A stretch of 64,000 bases of DNA. It comes from Chenopodium formosanum. Lineage: Eukaryota; Streptophyta; Magnoliopsida; Caryophyllales; Amaranthaceae. Of this stretch, positions 25,534 to 36,540 are shown piece after piece (position 1 is the stretch's first letter; each line of letters opens with the position of its first letter). The translations under genes and the position numbers were made by a program. Below the pieces are notes generated by a model. It was not told where the DNA came from, searched no databases, and saw only the letters and a list, made by a program, of their open reading frames with translations. The stretch is taken from assembly GCA_024500155.1 (NCBI GenBank), contig CM044879.1:21982572-22046571 (forward strand), in the 5' to 3' direction.

Positions 25534-27441
25534 TGTAGACACCCATTTGTGTTTCCCCAAAACCAAACCCAGTGATGAATGCCTTTCACGTTGTACTATT
25601 ATCGAATTAGGTGAAAGTGATTGAAAGTCAAGTGTTGCGGTTTAGTTTTTATTAAAGTTCTCTTCTCTCTGTTTTTGAAAATGACTTTATTTATTTGAAA
25701 ATAGCCGAACCAGTTTAGTTTGGTCCATAATTATGGTCCAATAATAGTGTAGATGGATGGGGCTCGAAAAGACCTTTCCAACGATATATTATAAGCCCAA
25801 TTCCGATGAATATTGAGGAAGTTATGGCCAAAATACTAAACTGGGCCTGGTTAATTATTTAAATACGGCCCAATGATCTAGAGGAGGGCCCAATGTTAAT
25901 TATTATTCCTAAAGTTATTAGGATTAATTATAGTTTTCTAGAAGTTTCTAGAAAGTTCTTTTTAATTCTAATATTATTTAGATTTAATAATTAATTATTT
26001 TAAAATAAATTTTTATTTGGAGTAAAATATCGTTTTATTATCTTAAAAATACATATTTTATCATCTGTACGGATTCCGTAGATCAAGTTGATTAAAATCA
26101 GATTTCGCGTGAAGAAAACGCGCTAATACAGGTTGTCGCCAAACGACAAGTCTGTCGCCGCGCGACAGACCCTGTCGCCTCGCGACAGAGTTGATTCCTG
26201 GTGACAGCGTGTAGTTTTATTCCTTATCAAATTCTATGATTTTCCGGACTATTTTCATTATAAATAGGGTCTGAATCCTTGTTTTCAGAATCATCAATTC
26301 TCATTCATTCTTTCTTAATTCTCTCTTTTCTCTCTTGAGCAATATATGCTTTCATTCCCTCTTTTTCTAAACTAGCTTTTTACAAACAATATTCCGCATT
26401 CACAAGATCTTGAATCTCTTAGCCAAGTTCAAAGTTGCCTTCGCCCTAGACGTGCAAGGTTTGATAATTTCTGAGGGTTTGGTCCAAAACTAGTCAAAAC
26501 TTTGTTTACTTGATTTTAAATTTAATTATTTAATTGTTCTGTATTGATTTTTCATTGAAGTTTACTAACTTGTGTATTTTGTTATTAGAAAGAGGTACGA
26601 GGCTTCAAAGTAAGTAGAATAGCTTACTTCCTATTTCTTTCACAATGTAGAAAGCATGCTTATTATCGTTTATGATTCCTAGTATCATGTTAGGATGTTA
26701 TTTTATGCTTTCTAGTGTCATTTTTAGGGTGCCTCTTATCTTTTCTAATATCATGTTAGCATGTTAGTACCATGTTAGGTTTAAAGCTTTGATCTTTATT
26801 GCTTAGTGACATGCTAGGAATTGTTATTAATCTCATTAGTATCATGCCTAGGATCTTGCTATTATCAAGCTTTATTATGCCTTATCATGCTATTATCATC
26901 ATTATTATTGTTATTTTGTTTATTATTATGTTGCTTGATATATTTTATTGTTATTGCTTGATCACGCCTTTTATGCAGGTTTAAAGGGAATTTGTACTTG
27001 AAATCACGCTTAATAAGATAATTAATAATTTGGTTTAGGCTAATGTGATTTTAACTCAAGTGATCGCCAACAATAGTCTTATTTGTGCATTAATATTCAA
27101 CCAACATAGATTAAACAGGGTAGGATTAATATAATGTTTGTATGTTATTCGAAAAGCGCACATGAATACGAGCAGAACAAAGTAGAGGCCTATTTTATAG
27201 GGCGGGTCCTTTCTTTTGTAGATTGGATTCGTACCCTTATCCCCGGACCCTGTTTGGTTCAAGACCTTATGGAGTAGTTGATGGTCCTTTTGGATTGTCT
27301 TTTGGGTTTACAAGTTCCTAAAACTTGTTGGCGACTCTTTTTGCTCTTTGTCTTTCCCTTTGGAACGCCACCGTACTTTAGTGTATGATCACAGTGGGGT
27401 TCAAGTTTGGGGTTATCATAATGCTTGAAATATTCCCTACA
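25534..27441 (+). repeat. Nested solo LTR of related Tat/Ogre family, TSD GTGAC
   Basis: Begins TGTAGACACC at 25534 and ends CCCTACA at 27441, with GTGAC on both sides (25529-25533, 27442-27446). It shares blocks with the host element's LTR read in reverse: GTTTCCCCAAAACCAAACCC, CCTTTCCAACGATATATTAT and GGCCAAAATACTAAACTG. It is therefore a relative inserted in the opposite orientation and later reduced to a solo LTR. Open frames inside it are not genes. Confidence 0.87.
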
Positions 27442-27718
27442 GTGACAAATGAGTTTGGTAGCTTCCTATGCTTGAAGAAATCCACCGGATGATACTTTCC
27501 ATGCTTGAGGAAAGTCGAAAGATGATGTTTGCAGTTTTCTATGCTTGAAGAAACCCACCGGTTAAGATACTTTCCATGCTTGAGGAAAGTCGATAGATGA
27601 CAATTTTCCATGCTTGAGGAAAAACTTGTCTGATGATGAAATTGCAAGTCTCTATGTATCGAGAACCTTGCGCCGTGAATCGTCTTCGCTTGGGAGATGA
27701 TCACTAAAATGATGATGG

Positions 27719-28073
27719 TTCGATTGTCCCCGAACGTGGGCTGTAGTTGGTTCGCTTGTCCCCGGACGTGGGTTGTAGTTGGTCCGCTTGTCCCCGGACG
27801 TGGGCTGTAAATTATCCGCTTGTCCCCGGACGTGGGCTGTAGATGGTCCGCTTGTCCCCGGACGTGGGTTGTAGATGGTCCGCTTGTCCCCGGACGTGGG
27901 TTGTTGTTGGTCCGCTTGTCCCCGAACGTGGGCTGTAAATGATCCGCTTGTCCCTGGACGTGGGCTGTAGATGGTCCGCTTGTCCCCGGACGTGGGCTGT
28001 AGATGGTCCGCTTGTCCCCGGACGTGGGTTGTAGATGGTCCGCTTGTCCCCGGACGTGGGCTGTAGGTGAGGC
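27719..28073. repeat. 32-bp minisatellite, about 11 units
   Basis: Units follow GGTCCGCTTGTCCCCGGACG plus TGGGCTGTAGAT, with a few variants (GAACG for GGACG, ATCCG for GGTCCG, TTGTTGTT). It lies in the internal non-coding region of the Gypsy element. Because 32 is not a multiple of three and the unit lacks stops in all minus frames, it creates overlapping spurious minus-strand open frames (about 27378-28249). Confidence 0.93.
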
Positions 28074-31000
28074 CTGCAAAATAAAATTTGCCAAGGGACT
28101 CGTATATAATGATTGACTTGACTAAATAACTTGACCAAGTTTGACTTGATGTGACATGACATGTGTATGACTTGTGAGTGTGTGTGTGTGTGTATGTGTG
28201 TGTGCAGACACAAGCAAACGAAGATGCAAAAGCAAAAATTTTCCGTCAATTTTTGTCATGAGTGGAGGGTACCGACTTTTTCCCGAAAAAGAAAGATGTG
28301 AAAAATGAACTTTTATTTTCGAACTTCCCTCGATGAGAAAATTTTGAAAAAGTTTTTGAACTTCCCCAAAAGAAAATAATGAAAAAGGGGAAGAAGTTTT
28401 GAACTTCCTCCTTAAGCAAGACGAAATGAATCGTATGAATTGAATTTCTTGTCTTGAAAACAGTTTATGCATGATGAATGCTCTTTGGCCAGGAGGCTAA
28501 GGACAATTACATCATGTGACACGATAGATGAATGAACTTAGGTTATGGAGCTAAGCATCATATATGGTGTAAGAAACGATCTTGAACGTCACTTAGGTCT
28601 GGAAGCTAAGCACGTATTTAGACGAAGTGATTATTGCATAATGAACGTTGCTTAAGTCAAGGAGCTAAGCACGATATTCTTTGTATGATTAAAAATCACT
28701 GATATATAAATGTAACTCAGCACATTATGCGATGCATGAAACAATGAATATTGCTCAGGTCAGGAAGCTAAGCAAGTATACAATGTTTTTTCTAATGAAT
28801 GTTGTCTTGAAAGATGATGACATGCACAGTGTTGAAACAAGATTTCATGATAGAGGGTTCTTAAAGGGAAGGATGACATGGCCATGTATGTGTGAGTGAA
28901 GTGTGTGAAAGTGATACTAAGGTTGGCTGCAAAGGTTGTGGTGATGATAATAGATGTGAGAAGAGTCAAAGATGATGACTCCTGTTGGGCTGGGTAAGCT
29001 ACGTGATGTGGGTTCAAGCCCCCAAGTGTAGCTCTAAATGGTAAGGGATAAGTATTGGATATTCTTTGACTCAATCATGCATAGATATGAATATGAATGT
29101 GGCCGCACCTCAATGTGAGGTTGCCTACGTATCCGTTAGGAATCAGGCTGAACGTAGCTCTAACCGAGCTTCGCACAAGTACATGTACATCTCAAAGAGG
29201 TCTTTTGATGGTTGTAATGTGGTTAAGTTTATGGTTTAAGGAAGAAAGGGGTAAAAGGCTCAAGACCCGAGAGAAACCCCCCGAGATGTGTAATTGTGTA
29301 TTTGAAAACTTTGCAAGTTTTATTTTTCACATATTTTTTTTGCTTTGAACTTCTTTTTTTTTTGTTCTTTTGAATCAATGTAGGTAATCCCAGATCATGC
29401 GGTTCATCACTCACTTAGCATTCATGTTTCTCAGGCACGGTACCAAGCACTCGATGAGAGACGCAATTAGAGACGTGTTCGTATCAAAGACATTGGAACA
29501 CTTGCCTTTAGACTTTTTTTTTTTATTTACTTATTCTTTTTGTTTTTCTTTTTTTTTTTTTTTTGAACTTGCTTTTTGAATGTTACACAAATTGCACACC
29601 TTCCCATCCCAAGGTTATGTGAATGTGGGTTGAAAAAATTAAGGCCAAACGTTAGACGAGGCTCAAAGTGGTTGATGAAGAAATGGATATGTGATTGAAA
29701 TGGTTTAAGGGGAATGACAAGGTTGCAAAGGTCAAAGGTGCCTCAAATCATTGGTGTACCTTGTGTTTAGTTCGGCAATTTCTTTTTTTTTTTTTTTTTT
29801 TGTTGAATGACATGATCAAGCAAAGGAAAGAAATGCTCATTGATGGAAAAGGTAAGAAACATGACACATAGACAATACACATAGATAAGGGGAACCTATG
29901 CCAGACTCATTAGGGGAAAGGGTTGAAACAAAAGAAGAAAAAAAAGTATGAAATCTTGTATGGAAAACTTGTCTTGTGCTTCGTCTTCATGGATGCTTAT
30001 GAATTACTTGTTATCGCCAAGAGGGACAAGAAATTTGTTATTGCTGATGCTTTGATTAGAAGAAAAGAAGGAAGGAATGACGTTCCCCTTATTCTTCCAA
30101 CTCTTGCCTAGTGATTCTTGAACTCGAGTACTATATATGGAACAAAATGAGCTCACTTAATGCATTGACTCAATACTCGGATTGGAAAGGAAGAGTGTAT
30201 GAAAGAATTTTCAAAACCAATGTGAAATACTCAACTCATTCCTATTATGACGGAAAATGACGCATGCATGGTCCTATTATACGATCATAAACAATATGGT
30301 GCATTACCCGAAGACAAAGTGTGTGCAACGACTCAACATGTATGATTAGGTGAATTTATAAGACTCGTGGTATGATCGCATGGCTAGACATTACGACGTT
30401 ATGAAAAACAAAGGACCAAATAGCATGAAAGACTAAAAGACAAACTAAATTGATTAATTTTGTCCAATATTAATGTTTATGCTATTTACTAGGTGAAAAC
30501 GGTCCATTGGCGATCGTTAGTTGTAAATAAGATCAACCATAACCAAAGACAAAGGTTAGCATAATAATCACAAGAAACTAGCTAGGAAGACGAGCGGAAT
30601 TCTAGAAGAGTTAGGACTCATGGGTATAAATAAATAAATAAAAATAAAAATCTATAATACTATGTTCCATGAGTTGACACGGATTAAAGGACTTGGCTAA
30701 GACTAGCTTGACACGAAATAAAAAAATAAAAATAAAAAGGTTGCACACTAAAAAGACACCTAAACTGGATAGGATGTAGTATATCGGTTATAACTTTGTA
30801 TCTGTGACTCTGATTGGGACGAAATTAACGCCTAATGAAAGATAAAACTCGGGGCTACAGATCCATAGGTGGCACGACACGTAACTCTTTCTAGAACTCC
30901 GGCTATGACCAAAACAAGTTGACTCTTATGCAGGATACGGGAATAAAAATCTGGGTTGACTCAAATTAAATAAAAAAGTCTATGTCTCGACTCCAATAAA

Positions 31001-31530
31001 AAAAAGGAGGGTTAGATAAGAAAAAAAAGAGAAAAAAATAAATAAAAATATGCACACATAAGCACATTGTCACGAATGATACAATGAAGTTCGCAACCTA
31101 AAGTCAAGATTTATGTTCCACTATGGTCAAGCTTATTTGGGTGTCAAAGGGTACCATGGTTAAGAGTTTGGACGCGTTAGCAAGGCAGCCTCCCTTGAGG
31201 GTGTATGCCAACGGGCGGCTCCGCGAGTTCGTGATAAAATCGAACTCGACTCCATGGTTTGGGTGGATTTAAAAACTCGGATGAACCCTTATTGTCATGA
31301 ACGTTTTTGGTTTGATAGAGCTTAAATTCCCCGAGCTAGCCACGTACGTAGAACACGTACTATTGTGGAAAAATAGGTAACCTAATATGCATATGCATAT
31401 GTGACAATGCCAATTAAATCGCAGGAATACAATTCAAGAATCTTTCAAGTCTCATCCACTCATCTCAATTAAATACCGATCACTCAAATCGATAAATAAC
31501 CAAGAATCCTCCCCAGCGGAGTCGCCAAAT
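28074..31530 (-). mobile_element. Rest of Gypsy interior, non-coding
   Basis: Contains a GT run near 28166-28203, four or so degenerate blocks with AGGAGCTAAGCA spacing near 28490-28775, a block near 29100-29160 with GTTGCCTACGTATCCG that recurs in Tat-type elements, and several long T runs (29513-29562, 29781-29800). No protein domain recognised. The right end carries the primer-binding site (reverse strand, about 31509-31528). Confidence 0.6.
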
Positions 31531-33619
31531 TGTAGGCGTCAGTCGAAGTGCGCCTACGTCAAAGCATAGTGGTGAATATGCTTGGCACTCATAGGAAGTG
31601 GGAATTGACATTACGATTAGGGACAAGGAAAGTAGGGAGCCGCCAACAAGTTTTTAAGGAACTTGTAAACCGTTCACGGATCATAAAAGGCAACCACGAA
31701 AAGGGACAACGATAGGCAACAACGATTGACCCGTGAAGGTTACACCCCATTCATAATCCATGAGATTACTAACTCCATATGGTTCGGAACCACGAAAGGA
31801 GGATCGGGGATGATGGTACGAAGTGAGTCATGGAGTCACATTCGCCCGTATTGGCCTCTACTCGATTCTTATTATGAAAAGTGTTCCTGTGATCTCAAAG
31901 GCATGCAAATAAAATATTCAATTTGCTCCAAACTATTATTAAGCTAAATTGGTTGAATATTAATGCAACATATAATTCTAATATATTGGTGATCACTTAA
32001 TTAAACAACAAGATAAAAAAGGAACCTAAGCCGGTTGTCCAAATTATCTTATTAGGCGTGATTCAATTACATATTCCCTTTAAACATGCAATATGGTGAT
32101 CATAGTAATAAAAGAACAAACATTAATATTGGAAGCAATATAACAATAATAGCGTTAGTCAAATCAAATAATAATAATAATAATAATAATAATAATCATG
32201 ATACTAGCAATATAAAATAATAATAAGTAATTAAATTAATTAATTACTCACATTTCGCGCGTTCCTTTAATTTGCTACATCATGAATAAATTGTTAGTAA
32301 CTTCAATAAAAATAAATCGAATTGAAATAATTAAATTAAACAAAAGTAGAGTTGATTTGGTCCAAATCCTCAGTTAATTATACCTTTCACGCCTTGGTTT
32401 TAGTATAGAACTTCGGGTATTATATGGACTCCTTGGAGTGCTTAAGGGATATAAAATGAGAGAATAGGGTGGCTAGAATTTAGGCTAGAGCAAGAGAGAG
32501 AGGAGAGAATATTCTTGGTGTAGGGAGAGAGGATAATTTTGGTGTAGAAGAGAGGAAGAGAGAATGATTTGATGATCAAGCTTGTTGATGATTGAAAAAG
32601 GGAAGATATGACCTCTATTTATAGGGAAAAAAGAGGGGTCGAATCAAGAAAAGATAAGAATTCGAATCGGATAAAACTCTTGCGATAGACAACAGTTTTT
32701 GCGGTTTTTGTTTTTATCATATCTTTTGATCCAGAAATCAGAATAAGATGAACAAAATATCGTTGGAAAGCTCTTGAAGTTTACTTTCTAACCCAATTAG
32801 AATCAGATTAAAATATTTTGTAGAATAAAAGATATAGCCGAAATAATAGGACGGTGTCAGTTTTAGATAGAGTTTCGTATTTCTTTTATATCTTTTTCGT
32901 TATAGCTCGGAATTAATATTATAATATATAATTGGAAAGATAATTTCAAGATATATCCAACCATCTAAGAATCAGATAAAAACAGTGAGGAACGAAAATA
33001 ATATCTGTCAATCTTTGAACGTCTTTCAATTCGAATTAAATTACTAGAGGAGTTTTATTCTATTTCAAACTCTTTAATCTTATCTTTTCAAAAAGGATAA
33101 TTAAGATCTCTTAAAAACTTATAGAAGCTTCCAATTAATCCTAATTGGATTAAGAATGGGATTAAATCCTTTGGACCCTCCACATGATCATTGGGTCGTA
33201 GGTAAGGTGGGCTTAGGTTCAGTTTGGACTCAGTTTAGTATTTTGGCCATAACTTATTCGTTACAACTCGGATTTGGGCTTATAATATATCGTTGGAAAG
33301 ATCTTTTCAAGCCCCATCCAAATATTCAACAATTGGACCCAGATTATGGACCAAAATAAACTGATATAAACGTATTTATAAAATGGACACGAAATGAATG
33401 ATTTTAATGGGCACGAAATGAATTATTTTGGGTTTAAAGAGAAAATTAAGCTATGGTTTGGAGAAATGGGCTAGGAATTGGGTTGGTTTATGAAATGTAT
33501 CGGGATTGAATATGGATTTAAGCACTCTAAAGATTAAATACTCAACCCGACCAATAATGGCGGTGAAAGGTTATTCATCATCGGGTTTGGTTTTGGGGAG
33601 ACATTTTTAGGTGTCTACA
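31531..33619 (-). repeat. 5' LTR of the Gypsy element (2089 bp)
   Basis: Partner of 23236-25331. It starts TGTAGGCGTC on the plus strand and ends GTGTCTACA at 33619 before GCATA. It adjoins the primer-binding site at its left edge, which makes it the 5' LTR on the minus strand. Confidence 0.92.
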
Positions 33620-33637
33620 GCATAGTATTCCAATTTC

Positions 33638-35349
33638 CTAGTAATTCATACAATACATTTTCCACATATCAAAACAAAAAGGAAACATGCAGCAGTAAAA
33701 GAACAATATACACGATACATATGCTAAATTAGTAGCAAAACAAGGCATCATAACATAACAAAAACAGAACATTAATCAAGCACTTGTATAGTCTATATGA
33801 ATGTCTGCTATGTACCAGCTCTTGCACATGTTCAGCTTTGAAAAATACCCAGAAGCTTGGCAAGTTCTTGTAAAAACTCATGACTCCTGCAAGCAAGCAA
33901 CTAATTAGTACATGGTATCAAATAAAGAATTTAAGGCATGACCATGGTACATACATATATGTACAAATAATGACAGTTCAACCTGAAAAAAGTTACAGAT
34001 AATAGATGCTAAGCACTTATACTAAAATCTAATCCTAATCAAGTGCACCTTCAGATTACCTTTATATAAGTCTGTTGGGTAATAATTATATGGAGTGAAG
34101 AGATATCACAGTGTTATGCAGACACTCTAGAAAGTATGAATTATCAGTAAGGACATATGACAGTAGCTTATCAGGGCAACTGTCTTCAACTTTGTATTTG
34201 ATACAGTCTCTTAAGCGGGTTAATAGGAAGCTATAACTTAGGCTACTTTATAGGAATCTCAAAGAAGTGTTTAATGCCAGTGATTATACTTTCGGAATAC
34301 AATAATGCTTATTGACCACATTCAATGCTGACTATTCTTAATTTTTTCCCTTCCATGTTTATTCAGTCAAGTGGTTACAATGAATGTTTACCAAGGATAA
34401 TTAATAACTCATTCATACCTGTTATGTATTACAAGTCTGTGTTTGAAGACAGGTGATTAGTGGAGTTTAGAATTCTTAATAGTTGATCTAATTTGCTTAT
34501 TGGGAAATGTATCTATGTTTTCTAGGCTTTCTAGTCAACACATAGAATGTAACTTATGCTTTGAATTTTGTTAGCCTTCTCTATTTTACAATGTATATAC
34601 TTACCTGGTTTGATTAATATAATAACATTAACATATATGTAAAGCTAAATATAGAATCCTATACACTGTGTTCTTATTATAATTATTGCATAAAACATGT
34701 ATCCAATAAACATACAATAACTAGAATATTCCTAACTTTTGAACTGCTATGACTGTGCAGTATAAGATTTAATTACACATTATTTAGTTTCAGTGATTAG
34801 TAAACACCTGTAGTGTTAAGCAGTTATGAAATCACGCAAACCAGTGAGGAGAGCAGCTAAACTGCAATGTTATTAACTACCCAATAATCTTGACCTTATC
34901 TTATGCAGTCTACCACAATAGCAAAGCTACAATTACCTTTCTTGTTGAGCATTGTCATGAATTTGTAAGCCTGCAGATCAAATATGTGTGTTCAATAAAT
35001 AACAGTTTTCAAAAAAAGCCCATATAGTGATTTTGTTTCACAGTTAATTTGTTAGAGTACTGCAGTCCCTTCTTCATTGCACATTTGCTTATTCCAAGGG
35101 CATTACCCTATATTATTTCAGACTCCATGTCTTACTTAATACATAAATATTAATTTTGCAGAACATGAATATTATACAGATGGAATACATAGTTGTCTTT
35201 CTTACATAAGTACTAAACATTAGCTAGCCGATCTTCTACATCTTGTGATAAATACCTTACACTTTTATTATCTCATACCCTGCTATTTCTGATACTACAT
35301 ATTGATGCTAATACAGTAGCCTAACTTATAAGCCAAAGAGAGGTTCTAC
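33638..35349. other. Helitron spacer or introns between B3 units 1 and 2
   Basis: AT-rich sequence without a recognised domain. On the minus strand it lies between the end of B3 unit 1 and the first exon of unit 2, so it should hold the unit 1 3' end and the unit 2 promoter or early introns. Confidence 0.4.
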
Positions 35350-36540
35350 AGGCCAAGCTATGCTGGTCCAAGCAACACCTCAAACAGAAGAGGAAAACCT
35401 GTTCGATAAACCACTAGAGCACCTAAACCAGCTACAGCAGACACGTGTTCGTAGAACACATTCACACCATTACATAGTACACATGATACGATGCTGCCTC
35501 TTTTTCGAACTATTTTTAAGTCAACGCACCACTAATCTCTTTTGTGCCGGAGAAGAACAGCTGTGCAAGGATCTGCTGTCCAGAAATGCGTTGTAGCAAA
35601 TGGCACAGGAACAACCTTTCAAAGACATAATTTACAAACAACCAGTAGTTAAACATTTGCTCATGCTAATATGCTTTTGCAAGTGTTGATATAATAAATG
35701 CATATATACAGTTTAAAGACAGTGAAACTTACAATAATTCCTTGGAAAATAGCGCGAGGATTAACCACATATGGAAATGATGGATACGGACATTCTTGTT
35801 CCATTAACCTTAGATGATTTTCCATTTCTGCAGCAGACAATGGAAGCCTCCTTCGAGCAACTCTGGTTTGTGTAACTGGTCTACCAAGATTGGTTTTATC
35901 ATGACCATCATATGAAAAAATTTCAGCATGGAATATTTTTCTACCTTTGTAGTACATTATCAAGGTATCTCCAATTTCAATATCATTATCTGAGATGAAT
36001 TCTTTCCAGCCTCCTTCGACATACATTCCAGTGATCATATTTCCGGACTAGGTTCTTCTAATAACAATATCCCATGCTGGTCCATCACAACCGCGGAACA
36101 TCTTAGCTGCTCCACATTGATTGTATAGGATATGATAAAAAAAACAGGAATTTCCTATATCACAGCAAAACCACCGTTAGTTGGCAAGAATATCATATGT
36201 CTATCTATGTATGTACAGTGTGCATGTGTGTATGTGTATGTGTGAATTATTTCTCAAAAGAGCTGAACTATATACATACTGCCATGTCTTTGTGCTCTTC
36301 TTCAATTCTTAGTATCCATTTCATGATAGCATTAGTCTCAGCCTAACAACATAAGAAGCTAACAAATTAGTTAAAAAGAAGCAAAACCTTTGCTAACACA
36401 TAATTGCAGATAATAGACTTAACAAGATCATCACAAACTGTACTTACCATCTTTACCACAGCTAGACACTTTGAGCAAATACTAGATGTTGTGTCTTCAC
36501 AATAGCTTGGATATGTAGTTCTTTATATAATAGGTGATAC
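35350..36540 (-). pseudogene. B3-B3 gene, unit 1, with in-frame stops
   Basis: Right to left: a possible small exon near 36453-36530 (SYCEDTTSSICSKCLAVVKM, then GTAAGT), another near 36283-36343 (IMKWILRIEEEHKDM, then GTATGT), and a main exon ending at a GTAAGT donor at 35732. The main exon has AAKMFRGCDGPAWDIVIRRT, a TAG stop near 36050, then GWKEFISDNDIEIGDTLIMY and IFHAEIFSYDG, a full B3-like pattern. The linker has RRLPLSAAEMENHLRL and ends AIFQGII. The next exon, from 35615 (acceptor AAAG), reads VVPVPFATTHFWTADPCTAV, a stop near 35545, then VDLKIVRKRGSIV and GLGALVVYRTGFPLLFEVLL, a second B3-like domain. Same architecture as units 2 and 3. The two internal stops suggest a pseudogene. 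Likely ancestral role: nuclear DNA-binding protein. Confidence 0.6.

Larger units (their letters stand above)
23236..33619 (-). mobile_element. Tat/Ogre-like Gypsy retrotransposon, non-autonomous
   Basis: Complete LTR element: TSD GCATA at 23231-23235 and 33620-33624, with TGTAG...CTACA termini. The primer-binding site is on the minus strand just inside the right LTR: the bases before 31531 read, reversed, TTTGGCGACTCCGCTGGGGA, the tRNA-Arg-type site usual for Ogre/Tat elements. The polypurine tract is next to the left LTR (reversed AAAGTGGGGGC, about 25335-25345). So transcription runs right to left. After removing a nested solo LTR, the interior is only about 4.3 kb, with no recognisable gag, protease, reverse transcriptase or integrase. 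It is a non-autonomous (LARD-like) derivative of a family whose members normally exceed 10 kb. The two LTRs differ by scattered substitutions and small indels, so the insertion is not brand new. Confidence 0.88.
22512..33637 (-). pseudogene. B3-B3 gene, unit 2, split by a Gypsy element
   Basis: Read right to left. The exon begins near 33637 after an AG acceptor, is interrupted at 33624/23231 by the Gypsy insertion (TSD GCATA) and resumes at 23235. The first B3-like domain has VEFILGSNRQVWSIQLLKI and FGLKIFVNDNQIHEGETLIV, ending RKFYVRIFSSS. A linker follows to LWFPFVFTPACLQRD (about 22860). A second exon from about 22768 gives the second domain: TVIQVQNGSRTWDMTVEICY, GISQVFSNGDVQFGKTGIVF and PIVLEIVFC* at 22512. 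The order W.v.....f..gw..Fv.dn.l..Gd...f is that of the plant-specific B3 DNA-binding fold, most like REM proteins. The layout (B3, linker, B3) matches units 1 and 3 in this Helitron. The 10.4-kb insertion inside an exon must inactivate it. Confidence 0.6.

Noticed and set aside
27719..28073. CRISPR-like array
   Set aside because: Units are contiguous 32-bp tandem repeats with no spacers, in plant retrotransposon DNA.
27378..28249. Long minus-strand open frames with repeated proline/glycine/aspartate text
   Set aside because: They are produced by the 32-bp minisatellite, open in every minus frame; no start context, domain or conservation.
35360..35596. Plus-strand open frame of 78 codons
   Set aside because: Antisense to the second B3 domain of unit 1, which has the recognisable motif pattern.
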